Shown here piece by piece: positions 56,085 through 63,700 of a stretch of DNA of 63,700 bases. This stretch comes from an uncultured Prevotellaceae bacterium (GTDB lineage: Bacteria; Bacteroidota; Bacteroidia; Bacteroidales; Bacteroidaceae), in the NCBI GenBank assembly GCA_900321965.1, contig ONYA01000030.1:1-63700 (forward strand). The letters run 5' to 3'. A program made the translations under genes and the position numbers. Below the pieces are notes generated by a model that was given only the letters and a program-made list of their open reading frames with translations, did no database searches and was not told where the DNA came from. The number at the start of each line of letters is the position of its first letter. The first letter of the stretch is position 1.

Positions 56085-59000
56085 TTATCGTCTGACCTTG
56101 CGGGTCGATATACCGCTATCGGTCGTCACACGCATGATATACAGTCCCTTGCCGGGCTTCGTCACCCGCTCACCAGATGTGGTGTAATACTCCACCTGAC
56201 CGCCGTCGGCCTGCAGGCCATTAATACCATCAGGTGTCGGATCGGGATCAGGTGTCGGGTCGGGCGTCGGAGCGTCGCCGGTATGATATTCCAGGACGAT
56301 AACGATGCTCTGCTGTTCACCAGAATTCGTAAAGGTCAGCTCATTCTGCACGTCGTCCAGCACGAATTCCGCCTTATTGGGTGCCGCAGCTGTTGCCGTG
56401 TGACTCAGCAACTGGCCGTCGGCCTCGGTGTAGGTCTTGCCGGCCACCTCTTTCCAGTAGCTGGTGCGGCTGCTGACATTATTGGCCGTCACGCTCCAGA
56501 AGGTCACCTTCGTCACCTTATAGCCTGCAGGCAGGATGATGGTATTCTGTGCGCCATTGGAAAGTTTGATGCCCGTACGCTGTACGCCGTCGAACTCGTA
56601 GGTCATCTTCTCGCCCTTAGCGTAGGTATTGTCGGTAGCCGTTGTGTAGTGCATCGAGAAGCCGATGTTGTTAGAGGGCGACTCCTCGCTACCCACCAGT
56701 TCGGTGCAGGCATTGTCGCCACCAGTACGAGCGCAGTTGCCCCAGGCGATGCACACCTTCTTCGTAACGCCGTCCTCCTGCGGGTCAGGGTCATCGGGCG
56801 TCGGGTCAGGGTCGGGGGTGGGATCATCGGTCACGTATTTCTCGATGAGCACGTCGTGTACACGGAACTTCTTGCCATTATTGTCAATCTTGAACTGCAC
56901 CTTGCCTGTAGCCGTATAGGTATAGGTGTGCTTGAAGTTCTTCTTGGCATTTTTCAGCGTGAAGGTCGTGGCGGTTTTCTCTGTTCCCCCGACAATGGTG
57001 TTCAGCTTGAATTCCTTTGAATTGGTGTCGGAGTTACCGGTCCAGATGGTGATGGTACAAGGTCCCGTCACCTCGGGGAACGTGATATAGCCGCTGCCGC
57101 TGGTAAACTCCACGCAACGTGGCGTAGCACCGGCATCGTCAGCAGAGTAGTCGCCGGTAAGACCGCTGTCGCTGAACGACACGATACGGGCACTGCTGCT
57201 GCCTGTGGCTCCGAAAGTCATGCCAGCAACGGTTGTCGAGGTGTTGCCGTTGATGATATTTACATTGGCAGTACCAGGATACTTCTGTGCAAATGCCTCG
57301 GGCGTGGTGTTGAAGTCGGTCTCGAAGAGTACACCACCCTTGACGGTCTTGAACGACCATACGACACCTTCGGTGATACCTTCGTTGTTGCGGGCATTAA
57401 CACGCCAGTAATAGGTCTTGCCGGCCTCAAGTTCCTTAGTATATGTAAAGGTCTTGGTCTGAACAGTAGCGATACGATCAAGGTTGCTGGCATCGGTACC
57501 AAAATAGACGAGGTATATCACGGTGCCGTAATAGTTCTTGGTGGCGTTCTCCCAGGTGAGTGTGAGCGCGCCGGAAGCCGTACCCACACTCTCGCCCTCG
57601 GCAGGCGACGGGTTGGTACACTGCTTGGGCGGTGCGGGGTCGCCCTTAGTCTCAGTGGTCAGCACGTTAGAGTACACTGACTCCAGTCCGTCGGCTCCGT
57701 AGGCTTTCACGCGGAAGTAGTAGGTCTTGTCCTTCTGAAGGTTCGTAGCCGTAAAAGCTGTGGTGTTGGCACCCACACGGCCTGCCTCAGTGAAGGTCTT
57801 GTTGTCCGTAGAATACTCGATGATGTAGCCCTGCTCGTCCTTGGCGTTGTCGGTCCAGGAGACGGAGATAGACTGGGTCTCCTGACTGGTGACGGCCAGG
57901 TTGGTAGGCACGCGCAGGTAGGGGTAAGCCTCGGTGATGGTAAAGACGTAGTTCTCGATATTGAGGTATCCGTTGGCGGCTATCGCTACGGCGTCAGAGG
58001 CATTGTTGGGATTCAGGCCGTTGGCCGTCTCCCACTCGTCGGGTATGCCGTCGTTGTCGGTGTCCTTTGGCTTGTTGCCTGGAGATACGAAGCCCGTTCC
58101 CTTGTGTGGCAGAGTCGTCTCGTCGCTGATACCGTCGGTGGAACCGCCGGTGCCGAAGGAGGTGAGTTCGTCAATGAGGTACTGGTCTACCTCGTCGCGG
58201 GCGGGCAGACTGGGACCGACGCTGTCAATCATCCACTTCAGGGCATTCTCTGCCGTCATCAGGTCGGTAATGACAGGGAACGCCTTCGGGGCATTGGTAA
58301 TCTCGGCCAGCGTAGCGCGCCGCAGACCGCCTGACGCCGTGTACTCGTCATCAGTATAGAGGTGACCGTTCAGCTGGCCGTCGCGGTTGTCGTCGTAGTA
58401 GTTGCCCTCGCCGAAGAACTGGAAGTTGCTGTTACCTTCCTGCAGGGGTTTGTAGCCTGTATCCCAAGGTCCCTTGACGAAGTAGTTGTTCACAATCTCA
58501 GCCCAAGAGTCGCCTGCGCTGTCGCGTCCCATGAGGTAGCAGCCGCCGTTGCCCCAGTTGTAGACCACGTTGTTGACAAACTGGTTGAGGTGCTTCACCT
58601 TCGGGTTACGGGTCTTGTTCTCGATATAGAGGTTGCGGAAGAGCGTCACACCGCCCTCCGTCTGGATGAGTCCGCCGCAGGAGTGGCTTTGCAGACCCTG
58701 ACCGATGATGGAGTTTTGGATGGTGATGTCGTGAGGCGCAGAGCCTTTATTATCCCAGCTGACGGAGAAGTTCTCGTCGCGCCCCCAGAGCACTGAGAGG
58801 TGGTCGAAAATCATGTTGCCGCCATTGGCAATGCCGCAGGCATCTTTCTGTCCGCTGGCAGCACTCTTACCCATACGGAAGCGCATGTGGCGCACGATGA
58901 GGTTGTCAGCGCCCGAGAACGAGATGCGGTCGCCATAAATCTGCACGCCGTCGCCGGGAGCCGTCTGGCCCAGTACGGTGAGGTTCTTTGCGAACACCAA

Positions 59001-59258
59001 TGCAGACTTAATCCTGATGGTGCCGGCAACGTCGAAGACGATGACACGGTTCGGCGACGTCACGGCGTCGCGGAACGAGCCTGTGCCGGAGTCGTTGAGG
59101 TTAGTAACGTGGTAGACCGTGGGACTGCCTGAGGCGCGAGCACCTTGGGCAAAGCGTCCCCACCCCTGTGCGCCGGGAAATGCCAGCTGCTGGGCCGACA
59201 GCAGGGTGCTCATCATGACGAGCATCATACTGAAGAGAAGTTTTGTCGTAGTTTTCAT
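56085..59258 (-). CDS. Secreted PL1 pectate lyase with FN3 modules and sorting tail
   Basis: The product is 1057 residues from the ATG at 59258; a long upstream in-frame extension overlaps pyrD antisense and is rejected. A signal peptide ends near LLSAQQ. The parallel beta-helix lyase (about 20-440) shows FPGAQGWGRFAQGA, DNLIVRHMRFRMG, MIFDHLSVLWGRDEN and the Asn-ladder segments. A Ca-binding-like DTDNDGIPDEWE, two FN3 domains (about 480-690) and two beta modules follow. The tail GERVTKPGKGLYIM is present. It cleaves polygalacturonate by beta-elimination. It complements the CE12-CE8 fusion, which removes the esters that block lyases. Confidence 0.88.
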   Translation of the reverse strand: MKTTTKLLFSMMLVMMSTLLSAQQLAFPGAQGWGRFAQGARASGSPTVYHVTNLNDSGTGSFRDAVTSPNRVIVFDVAGTIRIKSALVFAKNLTVLGQTAPGDGVQIYGDRISFSGADNLIVRHMRFRMGKSAASGQKDACGIANGGNMIFDHLSVLWGRDENFSVSWDNKGSAPHDITIQNSIIGQGLQSHSCGGLIQTEGGVTLFRNLYIENKTRNPKVKHLNQFVNNVVYNWGNGGCYLMGRDSAGDSWAEIVNNYFVKGPWDTGYKPLQEGNSNFQFFGEGNYYDDNRDGQLNGHLYTDDEYTASGGLRRATLAEITNAPKAFPVITDLMTAENALKWMIDSVGPSLPARDEVDQYLIDELTSFGTGGSTDGISDETTLPHKGTGFVSPGNKPKDTDNDGIPDEWETANGLNPNNASDAVAIAANGYLNIENYVFTITEAYPYLRVPTNLAVTSQETQSISVSWTDNAKDEQGYIIEYSTDNKTFTEAGRVGANTTAFTATNLQKDKTYYFRVKAYGADGLESVYSNVLTTETKGDPAPPKQCTNPSPAEGESVGTASGALTLTWENATKNYYGTVIYLVYFGTDASNLDRIATVQTKTFTYTKELEAGKTYYWRVNARNNEGITEGVVWSFKTVKGGVLFETDFNTTPEAFAQKYPGTANVNIINGNTSTTVAGMTFGATGSSSARIVSFSDSGLTGDYSADDAGATPRCVEFTSGSGYITFPEVTGPCTITIWTGNSDTNSKEFKLNTIVGGTEKTATTFTLKNAKKNFKHTYTYTATGKVQFKIDNNGKKFRVHDVLIEKYVTDDPTPDPDPTPDDPDPQEDGVTKKVCIAWGNCARTGGDNACTELVGSEESPSNNIGFSMHYTTATDNTYAKGEKMTYEFDGVQRTGIKLSNGAQNTIILPAGYKVTKVTFWSVTANNVSSRTSYWKEVAGKTYTEADGQLLSHTATAAAPNKAEFVLDDVQNELTFTNSGEQQSIVIVLEYHTGDAPTPDPTPDPDPTPDGINGLQADGGQVEYYTTSGERVTKPGKGLYIMRVTTDSGISTRKVRR

Positions 59259-59284
59259 TGTAGTTTGTTGATTGTAGTTTGCTG

Positions 59285-60193
59285 TTATTCTATTGTTCCT
59301 ATTATTTCCTGTACGGAATGGCAGCCGTGACGGTCGAGCCAGTCGCTGATGCCGTCGCGCACCTTGATGGTCACCGCCGGGTCGATGAAGTTGGCCGTAC
59401 CAATCTCTATGGCCGTAGCGCCACACATCAGGAACTCGATGGCGTCCTCGGCAGTCATGATGCCGCCCAAGCCCACAACGGGAATCTTCACCGCCTTTGC
59501 CACCTGATAGACCATACGCAGGGCAACAGGCTTCACGGCAGGACCGCTGAGCCCGCCCGTTCCAATGCTCAGCACACGACAACGTTTCTCGATATCGACG
59601 GCCATACCCATGAGCGTGTTGATGAGCGACACGGAGTCGGCGCCTTCTGCCTCTACGGCACGGGCAATCTCGGTAATGTCGGTCACGTTAGGCGAGAGTT
59701 TCACGATCAGCGTCTTGTGGTAACGTTCGCGTACGGCACGTACCACAGAGGCAGCCCCCTTCGTCGTCACGCCGAAAGCCATGCCGCCGTCCTTGACGTT
59801 GGGGCACGAGATGTTCAGCTCAATAGCCGGTATGTTGTCCAAGGCGTCCACACGGGCAGCACACTCGGCGTAGTCGTCGGGCGACGAACCGCTGACGTTG
59901 ACAATCATATTGGTGTCGATATCCTTAATCTGGGGATAGATATGCTCAGCAAAGTAGTTGACACCTTTGTTCTGCAAACCCACGCAGTTGAGCATACCCG
60001 AAGGGGTCTCGGCCATACGCGGATAGTCGTTGCCCTCACGGGGCTTCAGTGTGGTGCCCTTCACAATGATGCCGCCAAGCTGATCCAGCTGCACGAAATC
60101 TTGAAACTCCAGCCCGTAGCCGAACGTACCGGAAGCCGTCATCACGGGATTCTTCAAGGCCAGACGGCCAATATTCACTTTCAACTCTGCCAT
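59285..60193 (-). CDS. pyrD: Dihydroorotate dehydrogenase B, catalytic subunit
   Basis: The product is 302 residues. FMN barrel signatures of class 1B enzymes are seen: [28 protein letters not shown] with the Cys base, [14 protein letters not shown] and [17 protein letters not shown]. It oxidises dihydroorotate to orotate in pyrimidine synthesis and passes electrons to PyrK. It overlaps pyrK by 13 nt. Confidence 0.97.
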   Translation of the reverse strand: MAELKVNIGRLALKNPVMTASGTFGYGLEFQDFVQLDQLGGIIVKGTTLKPREGNDYPRMAETPSGMLNCVGLQNKGVNYFAEHIYPQIKDIDTNMIVNVSGSSPDDYAECAARVDALDNIPAIELNISCPNVKDGGMAFGVTTKGAASVVRAVRERYHKTLIVKLSPNVTDITEIARAVEAEGADSVSLINTLMGMAVDIEKRCRVLSIGTGGLSGPAVKPVALRMVYQVAKAVKIPVVGLGGIMTAEDAIEFLMCGATAIEIGTANFIDPAVTIKVRDGISDWLDRHGCHSVQEIIGTIE

Positions 60194-60984
60194 AGCAACT
60201 TCTTGATATTAAATACCGGTCCTTCCTTGCACACACACAGGTTGCCTTCAACCGTCTTTTCCACACAACACAGACAGGCGCCCAGACCACAGGCCATCAT
60301 ATTCTCCAAAGAGACTTCGCATGGCGTATCTACCTGATCGGCATAACGGGCCACCGACTTCATCATCGGCGTGGGACCACACGACTGTATCAGCTGGAAA
60401 CGGCGCTGCTGAAGCACCGTGTGCTGCGTCACAAAACCACGCTCACCCACAGAGCCGTCCTCTGTCGTTATCAACACCTCGCCATACTTACGGAACTCGT
60501 CTAAAAGCAGCAAATCCTTGCCTGTACGGGCGCCAAGCAAAAAGACCGCCTGCACGCCCGCCTCCTTCAGCGCAGCCCCCTGATACAACAGCGGAGCAAC
60601 GCCCACGCCGCCACCGACCAACAACACCTGGCCGCCCTCAGACTGCCAAGCGGTTCCCCCGTTTGGACCAGAGAATCCGTGTCCCAACGGGCCAACAATG
60701 TTCACCACGTCGCCCGTCTGCAGCCCGGCCATCCACCGTGTACCCTCGCCCACCGTGGCCACTAACAGCCACAGCTCATTATTCTGACGATCGACGAAAT
60801 TGATGGAGATAGGCCGACGGAGGAAAGTGTGCTGACTGCCGTCGACACGCACCTCGACGAACTGTCCGGGAAGCATCGGCGGCAACGGCTCGTCCTGCGT
60901 CAGACGCAGCAGCACATAGCGCTCGTGTAAGCGCAAAACGGCGGTGACACGCAGGTCGAGCTGATATTTCTTCATTGTATCCAT
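60181..60984 (-). CDS. pyrK: Dihydroorotate dehydrogenase B, electron-transfer subunit
   Basis: The product is 267 residues. A ferredoxin-reductase-like FAD domain ([17 protein letters not shown]) and an NAD domain ([17 protein letters not shown]) are followed by the [2Fe-2S] site, with Cys residues in [13 protein letters not shown] and [11 protein letters not shown]. It transfers electrons from PyrD to NAD+. The promoter TATCTTTG lies at 61009-61016 on the minus strand. Confidence 0.95.
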   Translation of the reverse strand: MDTMKKYQLDLRVTAVLRLHERYVLLRLTQDEPLPPMLPGQFVEVRVDGSQHTFLRRPISINFVDRQNNELWLLVATVGEGTRWMAGLQTGDVVNIVGPLGHGFSGPNGGTAWQSEGGQVLLVGGGVGVAPLLYQGAALKEAGVQAVFLLGARTGKDLLLLDEFRKYGEVLITTEDGSVGERGFVTQHTVLQQRRFQLIQSCGPTPMMKSVARYADQVDTPCEVSLENMMACGLGACLCCVEKTVEGNLCVCKEGPVFNIKKLLWQS

Positions 60985-61008
60985 ACACCTTTAATAATAA
61001 AGAGTGTG

Positions 61009-61016
61009 CAAAGATA
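61009..61016 (-). promoter_or_regulatory. Promoter -7 box of pyrK-pyrD
   Basis: The minus strand reads TATCTTTG, 25 nt before the pyrK start. Confidence 0.65.
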
Positions 61017-61094
61017 CGCATTTTCCGCGAAACGACAAAGTGTTTTCGGAACTTTGTAAGAATTCACCGCTTTTCTTTGTATAAAGTTCAGCTA

Positions 61095-62606
61095 TCAACC
61101 ACGAACTACTATTATCCAATGTCCATTCTTGTCTTCACCAATACGCTTAAGAATTCCTTTTTTCTTCAGAATACTAATATGTCTGCCTACAGTAGCCCTT
61201 GAGATACCCATCTTCTCAGCTATCTCCTCATAAGTAATATCTTCATTATTATGAAGGATCTGTAGAATCTTCTCTTGAGCACCACTGATTTTTACAGTCT
61301 CATTTACAGTCTCATTTACAGTCTCATTTACAGTCTTAACGGCAGGCTTCGGAGATGGCACAGGCAACACCAGTTCCACTTCGTCAACATCCAATTTGTT
61401 CATCAGCTGTGGATCGCCCCAATTGGTTTCCTTCCATGCTGCAATAATCTTGGGGAAGCCAGAGCCGACATTCTCACCAAAGCCAATCATCCTGAGCATA
61501 TTCTGAATTTTCGGATTACGAGCCTTCGAATTACCACCACGATAGATTGCCTCTACTGGCAACTTCAGCAAGCCAGGATTGCGGAAGCAAAGACGGTCAT
61601 CATGTTTCTCTATCCTTAGAATACCAGCATCCATCATCAGGTCGCAGTGGATAATCGAGTTCGTAAAAGCTTCACGCACAGCCTCATGCTGAGGTGTGTC
61701 GTCATTTCTCTTGCCGCCTTTCTCCAATTTGAAAGGTCTCGGCAGATCGAACTGCACCTTTGGTGATACGATGCGGAAAAACTGATACAGGTTGTTCTCC
61801 CATAGTCCATCGTAAGTCAGTCGGTCATGATACCGCTCATCACCCACCAGATGGCTCATGTCTAAATAGTCCATGCGGAAGTTTGAGAACCTGTCTCTGA
61901 TAGCAAGTCCCTTTCCAAACATCATCAGTCCTGCCAGTGTCAATCCCTCTCTGCCAGTCTGTCTGTCCTCGGTATAGCCACCAAGATTTCTGAGGAAAGT
62001 CTTATCGTCAACCCTGTTCCAAACGTGGGTACTATTCTCTTGCCTGAACTCAGTGCGGTATTGATGCAAGGAGTCTGGATCTATATCATCCATACCGTAG
62101 TATTCTATCAGGATGCTATCGTTGCCATCCACATTGGAGTCACGTATCATCGCTTTCACCTGAGCCTCTGTACAATGATAGTCACCCTCATTGTTGCGCC
62201 TATATGTACCTTTATATACATTGCCATTCAGATAGATAGGCTTTGCTCTCCAGTCTGCCTGAGGAACACGAATGCAGACAATCTGTGCTCCATCCACATT
62301 CACTACCTCAACATCATTGTCAAGCAGGATGTTCTCATTCACCTTGTCGCTGTTGAGGGTGTTCCAAAAGTCCGTGATAATCTTCATCGGTTCATCAACA
62401 CCAATTATCTGGTAACGCTTCTGGATGTCCTTCTCCTGCATGTCTTCATTCACACCAAGCAAAATCAGTCCACCAATCGTATTAGCGAAAGCCGAATAGG
62501 TCGCCCAAACCGACTTCGGCACCTCAGCCTTAGCCTTCTTGCATTCCAGCGTCACCCGCTCACCCTTCCGTAGAGCTTCTTTTATCGTTTTCTCGTCCAT
62601 ACTCAT
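61095..62606 (-). CDS. AlbA_2/Schlafen-like DNA-binding regulator with winged HTH
   Basis: The product is 503 residues from the ATG at 62606; an ATG 13 codons upstream at 62645 is also possible but lies inside the inverted repeat. The N-terminal AlbA_2 domain (VTLECKKAKAEVPKSVWATY, FANTIGGLILLGV) is followed by a HATPase_c_4-like region (REAFTNSIIHCDLM) and IGFGENVGSGFPKII. The C-terminal winged helix (about 450-503) reads ITYEEIAEKMGISRATVGRH. The linker contains a fourfold TVNE repeat from a 12-bp tandem (61293-61335). Such proteins are annotated as transcription regulators or RecG-like; their targets are unknown. Confidence 0.8.
   Translation of the reverse strand: MSMDEKTIKEALRKGERVTLECKKAKAEVPKSVWATYSAFANTIGGLILLGVNEDMQEKDIQKRYQIIGVDEPMKIITDFWNTLNSDKVNENILLDNDVEVVNVDGAQIVCIRVPQADWRAKPIYLNGNVYKGTYRRNNEGDYHCTEAQVKAMIRDSNVDGNDSILIEYYGMDDIDPDSLHQYRTEFRQENSTHVWNRVDDKTFLRNLGGYTEDRQTGREGLTLAGLMMFGKGLAIRDRFSNFRMDYLDMSHLVGDERYHDRLTYDGLWENNLYQFFRIVSPKVQFDLPRPFKLEKGGKRNDDTPQHEAVREAFTNSIIHCDLMMDAGILRIEKHDDRLCFRNPGLLKLPVEAIYRGGNSKARNPKIQNMLRMIGFGENVGSGFPKIIAAWKETNWGDPQLMNKLDVDEVELVLPVPSPKPAVKTVNETVNETVNETVKISGAQEKILQILHNNEDITYEEIAEKMGISRATVGRHISILKKKGILKRIGEDKNGHWIIVVRG
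61293..61336. repeat. 12-bp tandem repeat within a coding sequence
   Basis: ACAGTCTCATTT is repeated about four times, encoding the TVNE units. Copy changes would keep the frame and only lengthen the linker. Confidence 0.85.
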
Positions 62607-62618
62607 AATTCTTTTGCC

Positions 62619-62807
62619 AATCATGGGGTCGGTTCTACTGATCACTTTTTGAAGTTTCTGTATTACACATCGTTCTTAACTCCCTGTGCACTTCCATCGG
62701 TTCAATTGTTTTCAAATATTCTCGAACATCCAAATTTTCAACGTAAAAAATAATCAGTAGCGCTCGAGCTTGCTCGCTTTGCCACGCAAAGAACCGACCC
62801 CATGATT
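62619..62807. repeat. 18-bp perfect inverted repeats flanking the AlbA_2 gene promoter region
   Basis: AATCATGGGGTCGGTTCT (62619-62636) and AGAACCGACCCCATGATT (62790-62807) are exact reverse complements 153 nt apart. The space between has no gene and contains GCTCGAGCTTGCTCGC near the right end. It could be a short MITE inserted at the promoter of the AlbA_2 gene. Confidence 0.75.
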
Positions 62808-62855
62808 CACGAAAATTTAGTCGACCAAAAATTTGGTGATTATGTGGAAATGATG

Positions 62856-62863
62856 TAACTTTG
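62856..62863 (+). promoter_or_regulatory. Promoter -7 box of the 62.9-kb gene
   Basis: TAACTTTG followed by CAACC, 25 nt before the ATG. Confidence 0.65.
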
Positions 62864-62887
62864 CAACCGATTTAAAGATTAGTAATT

Positions 62888-63463
62888 ATGAAGAAGATAA
62901 TATTGGCCATAGTCGCCATCATGACTGCCATAGGTGTTAATGCCCAGACAAACCTGACAGGTAGGGTGTATCATAATCCCAACATTATGGCTAATATAAT
63001 GGATCAGGAAGTAAACATCGACAAGAGAATTGCTGAAGCCCGGAAAGAGGGTATTGCCAAAATGGAGAAGAAGAAAGGCCGTAAGCTGACTAAAGAGGAG
63101 TTGGCAAAGATCGATAAAGAGCTAGCGGAAATCAGAAAGCAGGCAGAGGCAGCGAAGAAATGCATGTCAACAGCGATAACCGTAGAATTCACCAGTGCCA
63201 CAGACCTCGTCATGAGGCAAAAAACCAGGGTGGACGACGAGACCTTGAAAATCATGGGAGTAGGATGGCTTAAACGCAAAGCCATTAAAGCTTCACTCGC
63301 CTTAATGCCTGAGTCTCAGAAAGCGAAGTATGAGGTGAAGGGCAATAAGGTGATTGTTATCGACGATAAGGATCGCGATACGCTTACCATAGGTAACGAC
63401 GGCAACACCCTCAGCGGTATATTCGACAAAAAAACAAAATATATCCTGAAAAGGACAAAGTAA
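62888..63463 (+). CDS. Exported protein of unknown function with charged coiled coil
   Basis: The product is 191 residues with a signal peptide ending near GVNAQT. Residues about 45-95 are a Lys/Glu-rich coiled coil (EARKEGIAKMEKKKGRKLTK, EELAKIDKELAEIRKQAEAA). A small beta-rich domain follows (AITVEFTSATDLVMRQKTRV, YEVKGNKVIVIDDKDRDTLT, GNTLSGIFDKKTKYIL). The latter resembles lipocalin-like DUFs but I cannot name it. Confidence 0.65.
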   Translation: MKKIILAIVAIMTAIGVNAQTNLTGRVYHNPNIMANIMDQEVNIDKRIAEARKEGIAKMEKKKGRKLTKEELAKIDKELAEIRKQAEAAKKCMSTAITVEFTSATDLVMRQKTRVDDETLKIMGVGWLKRKAIKASLALMPESQKAKYEVKGNKVIVIDDKDRDTLTIGNDGNTLSGIFDKKTKYILKRTK

Positions 63464-63618
63464 AGATAACAGAGAACCTGGCACCCTGGAGTAGCCGTGG
63501 GGACGAGCGTGGGTACCTGAGTCATAGCAGCCGTCATACCCAAGTACCTGTCCCAGCGACTAGCACTGTCCTAGCGACTACCTTAATGTTAAACTAAAAT
63601 GCTGCGGAATTTAGGTCA
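63464..63618. other. Intergenic stretch without a gene
   Basis: It holds short repeats (GTCC-AGCGACTA twice near 63551-63580 and GGTACCTG / CAAGTACCTG) but no promoter of the TAnnTTTG type and no strong terminator. Nothing else is recognised. Confidence 0.4.
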
Positions 63619-63700
63619 ATGAAGAAAATTGCGTGTTTATTTTTGGTATGTGTGTCTGCTGTTATGGCAGTTGCACAGGGGTATCGGAATGATTTTATTT
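63619..63700 (+). CDS. Start of an exported protein (partial)
   Basis: The frame MKKIACLFLVCVSAVMAVAQ then GYRNDF runs off the right edge. It has a clear signal peptide. The family cannot be told. Confidence 0.55.
   Translation, partial: MKKIACLFLVCVSAVMAVAQGYRNDFI

Noticed and set aside
59259-59582. N-terminal extension of the pectate lyase
   Set aside because: The extension overlaps the 3' part of pyrD on the same strand in another frame, and the signal peptide begins at the internal ATG at 59258.
61293-61336. CRISPR-like tandem repeat
   Set aside because: Units are 12 bp, contiguous without spacers, and in frame within a gene.

Overview
The window looks like a chromosomal segment of a Bacteroidales bacterium, most likely a gut or rumen Prevotella relative. 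Three things support this. Most genes are preceded by the Bacteroidetes promoter (TTTG, about 20 nt, then TAnnTTTG) rather than a Shine-Dalgarno site. Several secreted proteins end in the same short tail of the type Lx-GxRV-GlYI-GkKvvik. The gene content includes BspA-like leucine-rich repeats, GH51/GH127/GH2 glycosidases and AraC sensors fused to beta-propellers. I see no rRNA, tRNA or CRISPR array.

Layout. 1-2600: end of a transposase, a possibly shortened LRR protein, and small accessory genes separated by a recurring boundary sequence. 2600-7100: a thioredoxin-like protein, then a minus-strand operon of response regulator, Ca2+/Na+ antiporter and AsmA-like protein. 7200-29100: a pectin/arabinan region with GH51 and GH127 arabinofuranosidases, a LamG protein behind a long leader, two noncoding stretches (an inverted-repeat element and a candidate structured RNA), PerM, a large GH2, its AraC sensor, and a giant acetylesterase/methylesterase fusion. 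No SusC/SusD pair is present, so this is not a classic polysaccharide utilisation locus. 29150-35200: an accessory island with a MNT/HEPN toxin-antitoxin pair, a four-gene restriction-modification-like operon behind a structured leader, a broken YafQ toxin with its surviving antitoxin, and a MITE-like repeat. 35270-38430: decayed genes and a TPR / KilA-N / Ser-Thr kinase operon. 38480-63700: mostly housekeeping genes (ligA, trmD, pepC-like, clpS-clpA-aat, slyD-aroC, pyrD-pyrK) mixed with secreted hydrolases, including a PL1 pectate lyase.

The genes fit together in three ways. The carbohydrate enzymes would remove acetyl and methyl esters from pectin (CE12-CE8), cut the backbone (PL1) and strip arabinose and galactose side chains (GH51, GH127, GH2). 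The clpS-clpA-aat operon contains the adaptor, unfoldase and aminoacyl-transferase of the N-degron pathway. The most unusual material is the pair of accessory clusters near 1-2.5 kb and 29.1-30.1 kb. Unrelated small modules there sit between identical 5' (hairpin plus promoter) and 3' boundary sequences, like cassettes. Next to the second cluster is an R-M-like operon that pairs a LAGLIDADG-like protein lacking its catalytic acids with a small PD-(D/E)XK nuclease.
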